The position numbers and the translations under genes are program-made. Positions 1 through 11,060 of a stretch of 64,000 nucleotides of DNA are shown here, piece after piece; the first letter of the stretch is position 1; every line of letters starts with the position of its first letter. Source of the DNA: Chromatiales bacterium (GTDB lineage: Bacteria; Pseudomonadota; Gammaproteobacteria; Xanthomonadales; SZUA-36); contig JAHEFT010000002.1 of NCBI GenBank assembly GCA_024640025.1, positions 1-64,000 of the forward strand, in the 5' to 3' direction. Below the pieces are notes generated by a model. The model ran no database searches. It was not told the origin of the DNA and saw only the letters and a list, made by a program, of their open reading frames with translations.

Positions 1-306
1 ATTGTGACCGAATTGAATAATCACATAGTCGCCAGGCTCCAGATCATCGAGAATGCTGGCCCATAGACCTTCTTCAATGAAGGTTCGGGTACTTCGACCA
101 TTCCTGGCGTAGTTTTTTACTTCAGTATTTTCGTTAAAAAATGTCGCAAACGGAACACCCCAGCCGGTTTCCGGAAAGTCCTTAACCTCTTTTATCGACA
201 TGGTGGAATCACCGGCCATGTGGACGGTGATCATTTCTTCTTCGGCACAAAAAGCCAGGTTGAAAGCGAACAGGCCAATTAAAATTACGGATAGTTGCTT
301 TTGCAT
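1..306 (-). CDS. Rhamnogalacturonan acetylesterase-like SGNH hydrolase (CE12-like), C-terminus beyond window edge
   Basis: Reverse-strand reading from ATG at 304-306: MQKQLSVILIGLFAFNLAFCAEEEMITVHMAGDSTMS...GWGVPFATFF...NYARNGRSTRTFIEEGLWASILDDLEPGDYVIIQFGHN. Signal peptide, GDST block and FGHN block. Absent from ORF track because it runs off the edge. Confidence 0.85.
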   Translation of the reverse strand, partial: MQKQLSVILIGLFAFNLAFCAEEEMITVHMAGDSTMSIKEVKDFPETGWGVPFATFFNENTEVKNYARNGRSTRTFIEEGLWASILDDLEPGDYVIIQFGHN

Positions 307-326
307 CGGGCTCTCTTCCAGGTATT

Positions 327-1355
327 TCAGCGCTGCACGCGTCCCGAGCCGTCACCACCCATCAGTTTCTCAACCTCGGCCACGCTGACGCGATTGAAGT
401 CGCCAAGGATCGAGTGTTTCAGGCAGCTGGCCGCCACTGCAAACTCCAGCGACTGCTGACGGTCCCCGTACGCGTTCAGGCCGTAAATCAGCGCCGAGGC
501 AAAGCTGTCACCGCCCCCTACCCGGTCGATGATGTCGGTGATCTCGTATTGCCGCGACAACCGGAATCCCTTTTCGTCCCGCAAACAGGCTGACCAGCCG
601 TTGGTGTCCGCACTGCGGGATTCACGCAGCGTGATAGCTATCACCGACATGTTGGGGAAAGTCTCCAGCACTTTCTCGCTGAGCGCCTCGTATTTCTTCG
701 TGTCCAGTTCACCGCTCTCGACGTGAACGTCCGTCGTGATGCCCAATGATTTCTGGCAGTCTTCCTCGTTGGCGATGCCCACGTCGACATACTTCACCAG
801 TTCCGTCATCACCTCGGGGGCTGACTTGCCATATTTCCAAAGTTTGCCGCGGAAGTTGAAGTCACACGAGACCGTCACGCCACGTTCGTGGGCCGCTTTA
901 ACCGACTCCAGGCTCAAATCCGCCGCCGACTGGCTCAGCGCCGGCGTGATCCCGGTGATGTGGAACCATTCCGCGTTTTTGAAAATAGTGTCCCAGTCGA
1001 AATCTCCGGGTCCGCATTCACAAATCGACGAACCGGCCCGGTCATAGACCACTTTCGAAGGCCTCTGGTTAGCGCCGGCTTCCAGGTAGTAAATCCCCAC
1101 CCGTTCGCCGGAGCGCCGGATCATCGTGGTATTCACGCCGAATCGCCGTAACTCGCGGATTGCGGCCTCGCCGATGTCGTTGTTGGGCAGCGCGCTGATA
1201 AATGCGGCTTCGACGCCGTAATTGGAGAGCGCCACCGCGACGTTGGCCTCACCGCCGCCGAAGGTCGCTTCAAACGAAGGGGACTGGAAAAAACGTTCGT
1301 GGCCCGGCGTTTTCAGCCGCAGCATGATTTCCCCGAAAGAAAGATATTGAGCCAT
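327..1355 (-). CDS. kdgK: 2-keto-3-deoxygluconate kinase, PfkB family
   Basis: FGEIMLRL start, [15 protein letters not shown], PfkB C-terminal signature [20 protein letters not shown]; adjacent to eda-like gene. Confidence 0.9.
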   Translation of the reverse strand: MAQYLSFGEIMLRLKTPGHERFFQSPSFEATFGGGEANVAVALSNYGVEAAFISALPNNDIGEAAIRELRRFGVNTTMIRRSGERVGIYYLEAGANQRPSKVVYDRAGSSICECGPGDFDWDTIFKNAEWFHITGITPALSQSAADLSLESVKAAHERGVTVSCDFNFRGKLWKYGKSAPEVMTELVKYVDVGIANEEDCQKSLGITTDVHVESGELDTKKYEALSEKVLETFPNMSVIAITLRESRSADTNGWSACLRDEKGFRLSRQYEITDIIDRVGGGDSFASALIYGLNAYGDRQQSLEFAVAASCLKHSILGDFNRVSVAEVEKLMGGDGSGRVQR

Positions 1356-1357
1356 GG

Positions 1358-2005
1358 TTAACCTCTGACTGTTTTTGCAATGGCGACCGCCTCGGTCGCG
1401 AGTTGGGAGACAGTATCGTAATTGCCTTCCGCAATCGCTGCTTTGGGCGTCAACCAGCTGCCGCCGCAGGCCAGCACACTGGGCACCGCAAGGTAGTCGG
1501 CCAGGTTGGCCGCCGAGATACCGCCGGTGGGCATAAACGACATGCCGCCGAACACCGAGCCGAGGGCCTTCAGCATCGGTACACCTCCGGCCAGCGAGGC
1601 CGGAAAAAACTTGACCGAACGAAGGCCCAGGTTCCAGGCCGTCTGTGCTTCGCTGGCGGTAGCCACGCCCGGGAACACCGGCAGTTCAGCCGATTGGGCA
1701 ACCCGCACGACGGGTGAATACAGGCCGGGTGACACAATGAACTGCGCACCGGCAAGCAGAACCGCTTCTGCCTGCTCTTCGCTCAGGACTGTACCGGCCC
1801 CTACGATCGCATCGGGTACGGAACCGGCAATGGCTTTCAGACACTTGACGGCGGCCGGGGTGCGCAGCACCACTTCAATCACCGTCAGGCCGCCGGCAAC
1901 CAGTGCCCGGGCGGTACGGACGGCGACATTCGGATCATCCGCCTGGATCAGGGGGACAACCGGTGCATGGCGAAGCCGGTCAGCAATGGTTTCCGAATGA
2001 TTCAC
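1358..2005 (-). CDS. eda: KDPG / 4-hydroxy-2-oxoglutarate aldolase
   Basis: [40 protein letters not shown] motifs; 2 nt upstream of kdgK. Confidence 0.92.
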   Translation of the reverse strand: MNHSETIADRLRHAPVVPLIQADDPNVAVRTARALVAGGLTVIEVVLRTPAAVKCLKAIAGSVPDAIVGAGTVLSEEQAEAVLLAGAQFIVSPGLYSPVVRVAQSAELPVFPGVATASEAQTAWNLGLRSVKFFPASLAGGVPMLKALGSVFGGMSFMPTGGISAANLADYLAVPSVLACGGSWLTPKAAIAEGNYDTVSQLATEAVAIAKTVRG

Positions 2006-2071
2006 TTGGCTTCTCGCATCAATTGCTCAGGATAAGATATTTAACCACACCAGGAGAAGAACAGGCCGTCT

Positions 2072-4273
2072 TCAGTCCATCAATTTCTGCATCAGGAAAA
2101 CGATCTGCAGGCTGTCCATGAAGGCGCGCTGGGTCAGGTCCGATGAGCCCGCGTGGCCACCTTCGATATTCTCGTAATACAGAAACGGATGTCCCAATTC
2201 GCGCATTTTGGCCGCCATCTTCCGGCCGTGACCCGGGTGGACCCGGTCATCACGCGTGGAACTGTAGAAAAGCACCTCCGGATAAGCATCCCGTTCACCC
2301 ATTTTCTGATAGGGCGACCACTCGCTGATATAGGCGGCCTGTTCCGGTATATCGGGATTACCGTATTCCGCGATCCAGGACGCTCCAGCCAGCAACAGGT
2401 GATAGCGCAGCATGTCGAGCAACGGTACGCCGATGACGATGGCGTTAAACAACTCCGGGCGCTGGGTCAGCAAGGCGCCCATCAGCAACCCGCCGTTGGA
2501 CCGGCCCATCGCGCCCAGGCGCCGCGGATTGGTTAGCCCGGTATCGATCAGGTCCTCAGCGACCGCGATCATGTCGTCGAAAGCGACTTGCCGTTTATCC
2601 TTGAGCGCGGCCTGGTGCCATTTCGGCCCGAACTCCCCTCCCCCGCGGATATTGGCGACCACCAGCGTTCCGCCGGCTTCCAGCCAGGAGGTCATGTTCG
2701 GTGAATTGCCGATCGGGAACGTGTAGCCCGGTGTGGATGAATTGTTGAAGCCGCCATAGGCATACAGCAGGGTGGGTCTTTCGCCGTCAAACTCGAGGTC
2801 TGCGGGCCGGACCAGGAAATAGGGAATCTGCACACCATCGGGCGCCGTAGCGAACTTTTGCTCGGTAACGAACCCGGCCGGGTCAAATCGTTCCGGCAGG
2901 GCCTGCACCAGGCGGACTTCGCCGTCCTCCATCACGCGATAAAGGCTTTCCGGTTGCAGGAAACTCTCAAATGAGACAAAGACGTCGTTGGCGGTGTCAT
3001 CGGCTGCCCGAACCTTCAGAGAACCGTTCCCCGGAAGCGCCACTTCGCTGAGCGCCCAGCCCTCGCCGATGGCTTCAGCCGTGATCAACCGGCCTGTGAC
3101 GTTTGACAAAAGCGCAATATAAATGCGGCTTTTGGCCACAGTTACGCTTTCCACACTGCTGACATCGTCCGGCGCAAAAACGTTTTGCAGGCTGGCCTCC
3201 GGTTTGCCGTCCACCAGGTCCTGGACGTTGACCGCGACAACAGTTCCCGAGGTAAAAGTTTCATCGCCCACAACCCAGTCCGAGCGCAGGGAGGCAACCA
3301 GGCGGTCACCGATGAAACCCTGTAAAGATATGTCCTGCGGCAGCGGAAGTTGCGTCAAAGCCCCATCTTCGCCCAGTAAATGCAGTGTCTGGGTGAAAAA
3401 ATCCGGTCCCTGCAGGACCAGTGCGTACGTGCCGTCACCGCGGTGACTGACGACCGGGAACTCGAAAGCGTCGGTGGCCGGCCCTTCAAAAATCAGCTTC
3501 GCTGCAGACAGCGGCGTACCCCGCTGCCAAAGCCGGACCTGGCGCGCATAGCCCGAGGTGTTCATGCTGCCGGGACCGAAATCCGTTGCAATCAACAGGG
3601 AGTCCGCGTCCAGCCAACTGCTGTTCTGCTTGGAATTGGGTGATTCGAACCCGCCTTCGACAAACCGGTTTCCCCCAACTTCAAATTCACGCAACACGAC
3701 CGAGTCGGTTCCGCCGTCAGACAACTGCACCATGCAGCGGCCGGCAGACATCAGGCAGCTGCGGCCCTTGTAAACCCAGTTGCGGTCTTCGGCCTTCGAC
3801 AGGGCGTCGATATCGAGCACGGTTTCCCAGAGCGGTGAACCGGCCGCATAGGCTTCCACGCTGGTCTTGCGCCAAACACCGCGCACATTCGTTTCATCGC
3901 GCCAGAGGTCGTGCATTTCCTCACCCATGCGCTCTGCATAGACGATCTTGTCCGTTGCGTTGTAAATCCCGAGGGCGCGCGACTCAACCGCGGCAAAACG
4001 CGGGTCTGTTTCCAGGACACTGACCGTTCGGCCGTTTTCGGTCTTGACCCAATCCAGGGCATCCTCGCCAAGGACGTCCTCCAACCACATATAGGGATCT
4101 GTAGCCGTGTCCGGGGCTTCCACCGTTTCCATCCTGGAATCATCACTATTCGTAGTAACTTTGGTTTGCATTACTTCGCGCTCCCCGCGATCGCAGGCGG
4201 CAACAAGCAGCCCGGTCATCGCCAGGCTGATAAGACCGGGAATGAGCCGGCAAAGCGATTGCATCGCGGACAT
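2072..4273 (-). CDS. Prolyl oligopeptidase family (S9) serine peptidase, predicted lipoprotein
   Basis: Lipobox-like LLVAAC; DPYMWLEDVLG; catalytic GRSNGGLL; C-terminal EGGHAG His. Confidence 0.92.
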   Translation of the reverse strand: MSAMQSLCRLIPGLISLAMTGLLVAACDRGEREVMQTKVTTNSDDSRMETVEAPDTATDPYMWLEDVLGEDALDWVKTENGRTVSVLETDPRFAAVESRALGIYNATDKIVYAERMGEEMHDLWRDETNVRGVWRKTSVEAYAAGSPLWETVLDIDALSKAEDRNWVYKGRSCLMSAGRCMVQLSDGGTDSVVLREFEVGGNRFVEGGFESPNSKQNSSWLDADSLLIATDFGPGSMNTSGYARQVRLWQRGTPLSAAKLIFEGPATDAFEFPVVSHRGDGTYALVLQGPDFFTQTLHLLGEDGALTQLPLPQDISLQGFIGDRLVASLRSDWVVGDETFTSGTVVAVNVQDLVDGKPEASLQNVFAPDDVSSVESVTVAKSRIYIALLSNVTGRLITAEAIGEGWALSEVALPGNGSLKVRAADDTANDVFVSFESFLQPESLYRVMEDGEVRLVQALPERFDPAGFVTEQKFATAPDGVQIPYFLVRPADLEFDGERPTLLYAYGGFNNSSTPGYTFPIGNSPNMTSWLEAGGTLVVANIRGGGEFGPKWHQAALKDKRQVAFDDMIAVAEDLIDTGLTNPRRLGAMGRSNGGLLMGALLTQRPELFNAIVIGVPLLDMLRYHLLLAGASWIAEYGNPDIPEQAAYISEWSPYQKMGERDAYPEVLFYSSTRDDRVHPGHGRKMAAKMRELGHPFLYYENIEGGHAGSSDLTQRAFMDSLQIVFLMQKLMD

Positions 4274-4402
4274 GAATGCTCCAGCAAAAAATTAAACGAA
4301 TCGGCAATTATACCGGCTCCGTAAAAGAAGTTGCATTTGCATCGACCATTCGCGATGCTGGATTCACTGCGCCATTGGCGCAACCGGAACTGTGAAGAAA
4401 CT

Positions 4403-5950
4403 TTGAGCTTACCCAGCATATTCAACGACGTACTCGGCCCCGTCATGCGCGGACCTTCCAGTTCGCACAGCGCGGCGGCACAACGCATCGGGCGGCTGGC
4501 CCGCGATCTGGCGAACGGCCGGCTGCAAAGGGTCGTGGTGGATTACGATCCGTCAGGATCCCTGGTTACGACCCACCGCACTCAAGGATCCGACCTGGGC
4601 CTGGCCGGCGGACTACTGGGTTGGGAAGCCGACGATGAGCGCCTCAAGGACTACCCGGGTGAACTGAAGAAAGCGGGTATCGAAGTTGAAGTCCGCTACC
4701 TGGACTACGGAGCGCAGCATCCGAACACCTATCGCCTGGCCATTCAGGGCGGCGAGACCACTCGCAGCCTGACGGCAATTTCAACCGGCGGCGGCATAAT
4801 CGAGGTCCAGGAACTGGATTCCTTCCCGGTTTGCCTGCACGGTGATCTGCATGAGCTCTTCATCCTGGGACACGGCGCCGGTGACGGCCTGGTCTCTGAC
4901 CTCGCGAAACACCACGACGTGGTCGAAATCGCCCGGCTCCCCGGTGAACACTCCGGCTGGCACCTGCGCAGCCGTTCGCCCTGGCAGCAGGATCAGCTTG
5001 AAAGACTTTCCGCATTCGAGGTCCATGTCCTGGATCCGGTCATGCCGGTGCTGGCAGCCGATGCGAGCGCACTTCCATTCCTGAACGCGGGCGAGTTTCT
5101 GGTGCGGATGGATTCCACGACGCCACTCTGGCAATGGGCCCTGCAATACGAATCGGCCCGCAGCGGCTGGAGTGAACAACAGGTCTTTGAATACGCCTCT
5201 TCGATCCTGGCCACCATGCGCCGCAGTCTGGAACTGGGGCTGCAAGGCCGCGAACTGCCGGGGCGGTTGCTGCCAACCCAGGTTAAATCATTCGAGCGGG
5301 CCGAGCAGGAACGCCGGTTGGTAGGCGGATCGATCCAGAACCGCATGATCCGCTACGTGACCGGGATCATGGAAGCCAAGGCCGGCCTGGAGACGATTGT
5401 CGCCGCCCCCACTGCAGGTTCCTGCGCGGTGCTGCCGGCCACACTCCTCGCGGTTGCCGATGAGAGTGATCTTGAGGATGAAACCCTGGTTCGCGGATTA
5501 CTGGCCGCCGGCCTGATCGGCATTTTCATTGCCGAGGGGGCAACTTTTTCCGCCGAACTGGGCGGCTGTATGGCCGAGTGCGGCTCCGCGGCCGGCATGG
5601 CGGCGGCCGGCCTGGCTGAAATGCTGGGCGGTAGCCCAACCGAAGCACTGGGAGCGGCTTCTTTCGCCCTGCAGAACATGCTCGGCCTGGCCTGCGACCC
5701 CATTGCGAGCCGCGTCGAGGCGCCTTGCCTGGGCAAGAATGCCATGGCCGCGAGCAATGCCATCAACAGCGCCAACATGGCGTTGGCGGGCTACCTGCAC
5801 CTGGTTCCGCTGGACCAGGTCATCTCGGCGATGAATGAAATCGGCCAGGCCATGCCGCGGGAAATTTGCTGCACAGCCCTCGGCGGCCTTTCCATCACGC
5901 CCGCATCGAGGGCGCTGGAGCTGAAGCTGAAAGATCAGGCAGGTTTGTGA
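4403..5950 (+). CDS. sdaA: L-serine ammonia-lyase (iron-sulfur, fused beta/alpha domains)
   Basis: LPSIFNDVLGPVMRGPSSSHSAA, STGGGII, PTAGSCAVLPA, ACDPIASRVEAPCLGKNAMAASNA. ORF track begins at 4331; TTG at 4403 fits the family N-terminus better. Confidence 0.9.
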   Translation: MSLPSIFNDVLGPVMRGPSSSHSAAAQRIGRLARDLANGRLQRVVVDYDPSGSLVTTHRTQGSDLGLAGGLLGWEADDERLKDYPGELKKAGIEVEVRYLDYGAQHPNTYRLAIQGGETTRSLTAISTGGGIIEVQELDSFPVCLHGDLHELFILGHGAGDGLVSDLAKHHDVVEIARLPGEHSGWHLRSRSPWQQDQLERLSAFEVHVLDPVMPVLAADASALPFLNAGEFLVRMDSTTPLWQWALQYESARSGWSEQQVFEYASSILATMRRSLELGLQGRELPGRLLPTQVKSFERAEQERRLVGGSIQNRMIRYVTGIMEAKAGLETIVAAPTAGSCAVLPATLLAVADESDLEDETLVRGLLAAGLIGIFIAEGATFSAELGGCMAECGSAAGMAAAGLAEMLGGSPTEALGAASFALQNMLGLACDPIASRVEAPCLGKNAMAASNAINSANMALAGYLHLVPLDQVISAMNEIGQAMPREICCTALGGLSITPASRALELKLKDQAGL

Positions 5951-5967
5951 ACGGCCCGAAGTAAATC

Positions 5968-7368
5968 CTAATCAGACCCCATGAACCGGTCGGCCAGCGA
6001 ACTGTAACCGGGCCTGACTGGAGTATTCCTGTTCGATGATGGATTCCTCGTCTGGGACTGCGCAGACTCGCTTTGCGGCTTCGCAGACTGGTTGCGGCCA
6101 TTCTGACGGCGTTGGCCGTTACGTCCCTGCGGCTGGCTGTTGTTACCTGTGTTCTTGCCGCGGCCATTCCGGCGGTCACCCTGGCGGCCGTTTTCAGCGC
6201 CACGCGCCGGCTGCTGCCGGACCGGCCCGATGGTTTCGTAGCCAGGCAGCAGTTGTTTTGGAATTTCGCGATTGATCAGACGTTCGATGTCTCTCAACAG
6301 TTTCTGTTCCTCGGCCGATACCAGCGAAATAGCGGTTCCCTCATTGCCGGCGCGGCCAGTGCGGCCGATCCGGTGGACATAATCCTCGGGTACGTTGGGC
6401 AGCTCGTAATTCACCACGTGCGGTAGCTGATCGATATCGAGGCCGCGCGCCGCGATATCCGTTGCGACCAGGACACGAACAGAACCTTTCTTGAAATCAG
6501 CCAGTGCGCGCGTTCGCGCTGCCTGGCTCTTGTTGCCGTGTATCGCGGTGGCGCTCAGTCCATCCATGACCAATTGCTTGGCGAGGCGGTTCGCGCCGTG
6601 CTTGGTGCGGGTAAAGACCAGCACCTGGCGCCAGTTTCCTGCACCGATCATGTGGCTGAGAATTTCCCGTTTGCGGTTCTTGTCCACCGGGTGAGCCAAC
6701 TGCTCGATCAATTCAATCGGTGCGTTGCGGCGAGCCACTTCAACCAGTTCAGGATGATTCAGCAATTGATGTGACAATTTTTTGATTTCGTTAGAAAACG
6801 TAGCGGAGAACAGCAGGTTCTGACGCTCGCTCTTAACCGGCAGTAAGGCCATGATTTTGCGAATGTCGTGGATAAAGCCCATGTCGAGCATGCGGTCTGC
6901 TTCATCCAGCACCAGCATTTCCACCGTCGATAAATCGACTGTCTTCTGGCGCGCGTGGTCCAGCAGGCGGCCCGGTGTCGCCACCAATATATCCACGCCG
7001 CGGCGCAGCTTGTCGATCTGCGGGTTGATTTTGACACCGCCAAAGATCACCGCGCTGCTCAGCGGAAGGTGGCGGCCGTAAGTGATCACGCTTTGTTCCA
7101 CCTGGGCAGCCAGTTCGCGGGTTGGTGTCAGCACCAGCGCACGCACGGGACGCTTATGGCTATCCACGGGCCGCGAATTCAAAAGCTGAAGCATGGGTAA
7201 AGTAAACCCGGCGGTTTTGCCGGTGCCTGTCTGGGCTCCGGCCATGATATCCCTGCCCTCGAGGATCAGCGGGATCGCCTTGATCTGGATGGGTGTGGGT
7301 TCGTTATAGCCCTGTTCGTGCACAGCACGCAGGAGTTCGGCCGAAAGGCCGAGAGAATCAAATGACAT
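5968..7368 (-). CDS. rhlE: DEAD-box ATP-dependent RNA helicase, RhlE-type, with basic Gln/Asn-rich tail
   Basis: [39 protein letters not shown]-terminal low-complexity RNA-binding-type tail. Confidence 0.92.
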   Translation of the reverse strand: MSFDSLGLSAELLRAVHEQGYNEPTPIQIKAIPLILEGRDIMAGAQTGTGKTAGFTLPMLQLLNSRPVDSHKRPVRALVLTPTRELAAQVEQSVITYGRHLPLSSAVIFGGVKINPQIDKLRRGVDILVATPGRLLDHARQKTVDLSTVEMLVLDEADRMLDMGFIHDIRKIMALLPVKSERQNLLFSATFSNEIKKLSHQLLNHPELVEVARRNAPIELIEQLAHPVDKNRKREILSHMIGAGNWRQVLVFTRTKHGANRLAKQLVMDGLSATAIHGNKSQAARTRALADFKKGSVRVLVATDIAARGLDIDQLPHVVNYELPNVPEDYVHRIGRTGRAGNEGTAISLVSAEEQKLLRDIERLINREIPKQLLPGYETIGPVRQQPARGAENGRQGDRRNGRGKNTGNNSQPQGRNGQRRQNGRNQSAKPQSESAQSQTRNPSSNRNTPVRPGYSSLADRFMGSD

Positions 7369-7524
7369 TTTGGAAAGTACTCCGGTCTTGCCCTTTCAGC
7401 ACCTGGCAATCAGGCGTGAATCGGTACGGGGAAGATGTAGTGGGAAATTGCAGGCCAACCGATGCGGCCAGGATGCCGGGAGTCTAACAGAAAATGCCGC
7501 AGCGGGGCGATTTTGTTTCAGGCA

Positions 7525-7896
7525 TTACACCAGGTCGATGGCATATTCCTTCAGACTCTTGAGTTTGATGACCCGCAGAGCGGCCGCATGCGTTGCCTGC
7601 AGAACCACGCGGGGCGCGGCGCCCGCCTCCAGCGCCTCCTGCCAGCGGGCCGCGCACAGGCACCACTGGTCGCCGGGCTTGAGTCCCGGAAAACCAAATT
7701 CAGCATGTGGTGTGGTCAGATCGTTACCTCTTGCCCGCGAAAATTCGAGGAACTCAGCGGTCACGCGCACGCAAACCGCATGCAGGCCGAAATCGCTGCT
7801 GTCGGTATTGCAGCAACCATCGCGAAAAAAGCCTGTCACCGGATCATCGGAACAGGGCATCAGGGGTTCACCCAGCACATTGAGTTTTGCTTCCAC
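7525..7896 (-). CDS. DUF2237 family protein
   Basis: MEAKLNVLGEPLMPCSDDPVTGFFRDGCCNT...HAVCVRVTAEFLEFSRARGNDLTTP...PGDQWCLCAARW. Confidence 0.8.
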   Translation of the reverse strand: MEAKLNVLGEPLMPCSDDPVTGFFRDGCCNTDSSDFGLHAVCVRVTAEFLEFSRARGNDLTTPHAEFGFPGLKPGDQWCLCAARWQEALEAGAAPRVVLQATHAAALRVIKLKSLKEYAIDLV

Positions 7897-7986
7897 GTTA
7901 TGTCCTTTTAATCCATTGGTCGTAGGTTCGGCTCCTAAACGGCCTATACATTTCGATGTTTGAGAGGTGGATAGTGTCGCGCACCG

Positions 7987-8406
7987 TTAGGGCTCCTGTC
8001 CTTTCAGTTCAACCGTATTGCCTTCCGGGTCTTGCAGATAAATCGAAGGCCCCTGTCCCCTGGCCCCGTAGCGGGATTCTACCGGACTGAATGCTACCTC
8101 GTGTTTTTCCAGGTGCTGGATGATCAATTCAGCGTTCCAGGGTTCGATTTGCAGGCAGAAATGATCCATGTTCGGTGCCTGCTGATCAGGCGGCCCGCCT
8201 CCTTTTCGGCCAAGCGGGCCGCTGGCCTCTACCAGGTCGATCAACGACTGCCCGGCCCTTAGCTGAGCCAGCCGGATCTCACCGGGACCACGCTCCAGAC
8301 GGCAGCCGAGCACTTCGGAATAGAAGGTCACCATTTTTTCGAGGTCATTTGCGCGAACGACCACGTGGTCGATGAGCCGGATATTGATGGGGTTGGCTGG
8401 ATTCAT
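7987..8406 (-). CDS. VOC/glyoxalase superfamily protein
   Basis: IRLIDHVVVRANDLEKMVTFYSEVLGCRLER...MDHFCLQIEP...IYLQDPEGNTVELKG. Confidence 0.88.
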   Translation of the reverse strand: MNPANPINIRLIDHVVVRANDLEKMVTFYSEVLGCRLERGPGEIRLAQLRAGQSLIDLVEASGPLGRKGGGPPDQQAPNMDHFCLQIEPWNAELIIQHLEKHEVAFSPVESRYGARGQGPSIYLQDPEGNTVELKGQEP

Positions 8407-8536
8407 AGTTTTGGGGTCCAGTTTCCAATGGTTTCATGAAACGCCACAAGTTTTTAGTGATGTGTTGTACATGCTTGTGCAACAGCGGCAACGGACTTCC
8501 CGGTATTTGATTGAATAATAGCCCGTCAAAATTTTC

Positions 8537-9853
8537 TTAATTCGGGCTTTCAATATCCGCCGTCACCGTCCGCGACGCCAGTAAAAAGTGAGTAATGGCC
8601 CAGATTTTTGCCGTCAGCGCCGTACCGATAATAGCGTACCGCAACCCGTTTGCATCACCAAACGAAGGCCGCAGCAGGTCGGACAGGGAGCCGACGATCA
8701 GGGGCCCCAGTCCAAGGCCGATCAGGTTCAGAATAAAAAACAGCGCGGCCGAAGCAACCGCCCTCTGCCTCAAACCTACCATTGAATGGGTTACCGCCAG
8801 CGACGGCCCCAACCACATGGCGCCCAGGACCACGTAGGGTACATAGGAAAGGAACATGCTGCCCGGGGTCAACGCGGAAAAAGCCAGTATCGTCAGCGGC
8901 AGCGTCAGGATCAGTGCGATCGCCGGCGTCAGCACATACCACTGGTCGCCCCGGCGCGCCATCCGGTCGGCAATCCAGCCGGAGGACACAACACCGATCA
9001 CGCCGCCGATGCCCATCACCAGGGCCAGGCGCCAACCGACGTCGCCAATGGTCATCTCATGCGCCCGGATGATGAAGGATGGCACGAAATTTCCAATGCC
9101 GTAGCCGGCCAGTGACTGCAGGCTGGCGCCCAGTGCGATATGCCGGAACGATTTACGGGACCACAACAGGCGCAGGGTTTCGCCGAATGAAGGCGCTGCA
9201 GCGGTGCCGGTTTCCATCTCCTGTTCTTTACCGCCGTTTTCTATCCGCTCCGCCAGGCCACGGGGCGGTTCCTTGATCGTGATCGCCACGATCAGCGCCA
9301 CCAGGATTCCGGGAAGGCCGACCACCACGAAGGTGGTTCTCCAGCCCAGGCTCTCGGCGACCCAGCCGCCAAACCCATAGGCGAACAGGTACCCGATATA
9401 GACACCCATCGAGAAAATCGACAGCGCCAGCGCTCTGCGGTGGCGGGGAAAAATGTCCGAAATCATTGAATGGGAGGGTGGACTGCCTCCCGCCTCGCCG
9501 ATGCCGACGCCAATGCGCAGTAAAAGCAGCTGAATGAAGTTCTGCGTAGCCCCTGAAAGCGCCGTCATCAGGCTCCAGAACGCCAGGGCTGTTGCGACCA
9601 CCCGCTTGCGTCCGACACTCTCTGACAAGTGTGCGATGGGCAGGCCCAGCACCGAGTAAAAAACAGCAAAGACAAAACCCGACAACAGGCCAAGCTGCCA
9701 GTCCATCAACCCCAGGTCAGCGCGAATCTGCTCCTGCAGAATCACGATGACCTGGCGGTCAACGAAGTTGAAGGTATAGACCAGCGTCAGCAGAGCCAGC
9801 ACATACCAGCGGTATGCGGGCTTGAGGTACTGCGCCGTATTGTCGGGCTTCAA
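8537..9853 (-). CDS. MFS transporter (spinster-like)
   Basis: About 12 hydrophobic segments; NFVDRQVIVILQEQIRADLGL, RIGVGIGEAGGSPPSHSMISD. Confidence 0.87.
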   Translation of the reverse strand: MKPDNTAQYLKPAYRWYVLALLTLVYTFNFVDRQVIVILQEQIRADLGLMDWQLGLLSGFVFAVFYSVLGLPIAHLSESVGRKRVVATALAFWSLMTALSGATQNFIQLLLLRIGVGIGEAGGSPPSHSMISDIFPRHRRALALSIFSMGVYIGYLFAYGFGGWVAESLGWRTTFVVVGLPGILVALIVAITIKEPPRGLAERIENGGKEQEMETGTAAAPSFGETLRLLWSRKSFRHIALGASLQSLAGYGIGNFVPSFIIRAHEMTIGDVGWRLALVMGIGGVIGVVSSGWIADRMARRGDQWYVLTPAIALILTLPLTILAFSALTPGSMFLSYVPYVVLGAMWLGPSLAVTHSMVGLRQRAVASAALFFILNLIGLGLGPLIVGSLSDLLRPSFGDANGLRYAIIGTALTAKIWAITHFLLASRTVTADIESPN

Positions 9854-9854
9854 T

Positions 9855-10433
9855 TCAAGCGTAATTTGAAGCGACGAAATCCCAGTTCACCAGCGACCAG
9901 ATTTCATCCAGGTACTTGGGACGGGCGTTCCGGTAGTCGATGTAGTAAGCGTGCTCCCAAACGTCAATCGTCAGCAGGGGCTTTTTGCCGTTCCGCATCG
10001 GGTTGGCCGCGTTCGAGGTATTGACGATTTCCACAGAACCATCGCCGTTTTTCACCAGCCAGGTCCAACCGGATCCAAAGTTGCCAATGCCCGACTTGAT
10101 GAAGGCCGCCTTGAACTCATCGAACGAACCAAACGCTTTGTTGATCGCCTCGCCCAGTGCGCCGGTTGGTTCACCGCCACCGTCGGGACTCAGGCCATTC
10201 CAGTAAAACGTATGGTTCCAGACCTGTGCCGCATTGTTGAAGATGCCGCCATCAGACCTCATCACGATCTCTTCCAGGGTCGCATGTTCAAATTCCGTCC
10301 CGGGCACCAGGTTGTTCAGGTTGGTGACATAGGCCTGGTGATGCTTGCCGTAGTGAAAGTCAATGGTTTCAGCCGAGATAACCGGCGCCAGTGCGTCCTT
10401 GGCGTAAGGCAGGGCGGGAAGTGTATGAGTCAT
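9855..10433 (-). CDS. sodB: Superoxide dismutase (Fe/Mn family)
   Basis: LPALPYAKDALAPVISAETIDFHYGKHHQAYVTNLN, NHTFYWN, DVWEHAYYIDYRNARPKYL. Confidence 0.95.
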   Translation of the reverse strand: MTHTLPALPYAKDALAPVISAETIDFHYGKHHQAYVTNLNNLVPGTEFEHATLEEIVMRSDGGIFNNAAQVWNHTFYWNGLSPDGGGEPTGALGEAINKAFGSFDEFKAAFIKSGIGNFGSGWTWLVKNGDGSVEIVNTSNAANPMRNGKKPLLTIDVWEHAYYIDYRNARPKYLDEIWSLVNWDFVASNYA

Positions 10434-10637
10434 GGGTGGTCTCCTTTTGTTCTCAATGAAAGATATAGTCTACACGCACGTACATTGGGACGCTGACCAC
10501 GCCTGTAAAGAGGGAGAAAACATTTTTTTTGGATGGTTAGGTAAAATGCCGGGCACAGACAATGAACGGCGCTTGCTAAGGAAAGGCCTGGTTGCGCAGC
10601 AAGCCGCCGGACCGGTCGGCCGGCGGCCTAATCCGGA

Positions 10638-10922
10638 TCAATAAATATAATTGTCCGAATTCTTGCCGAACTCTTCCCAATCATTCAGCTGTGAATAGAG
10701 TTTCTTGCTGTCATTGCGACGCTCGATTTTTCGGCGGGCGCTCACCCGCTTGTCGCCATCGTCGTCATCACCCCATTCCGTGCTGTGAATATCCCTGGAC
10801 AGATCGTGTGCGTCGAATTCGTCATCAAACAGGTCGTCGAAATCGTCGTCTTTTTCGATGCCCACGTTGCGGTAATTTTTTCGGGCTTTCTTACCCATTT
10901 CCAAGTCTCCGTAAGAAGGCAC
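10638..10922 (-). CDS. PA3496-family small acidic/basic protein
   Basis: GKKARKNYRNVGIEKDDDFDDLFDDEF...ARRKIERRNDSKKLYSQLNDWEEF; likely start at the internal Met of MGKKARK. Confidence 0.65.
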   Translation of the reverse strand: MPSYGDLEMGKKARKNYRNVGIEKDDDFDDLFDDEFDAHDLSRDIHSTEWGDDDDGDKRVSARRKIERRNDSKKLYSQLNDWEEFGKNSDNYIY

Positions 10923-11060
10923 TACGCCTTCAAAGCGGAATTTAATTTCGAATTACCTTTATGTCAAGATAGCGGGCGCAAAAAACAGGAAAAGTAAATC
11001 CGGATCAAAACGATCAGGCAAGCTGTGTAGTATCTTCTATCCGGACAGGAGGAATAACAA

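Noticed and set aside
10603-10627. GCCGCCGG...CCGGCGGC inverted repeat
   Set aside because: Downstream of the PA3496-like gene but lacks a T-tract; could be a weak terminator or compositional chance
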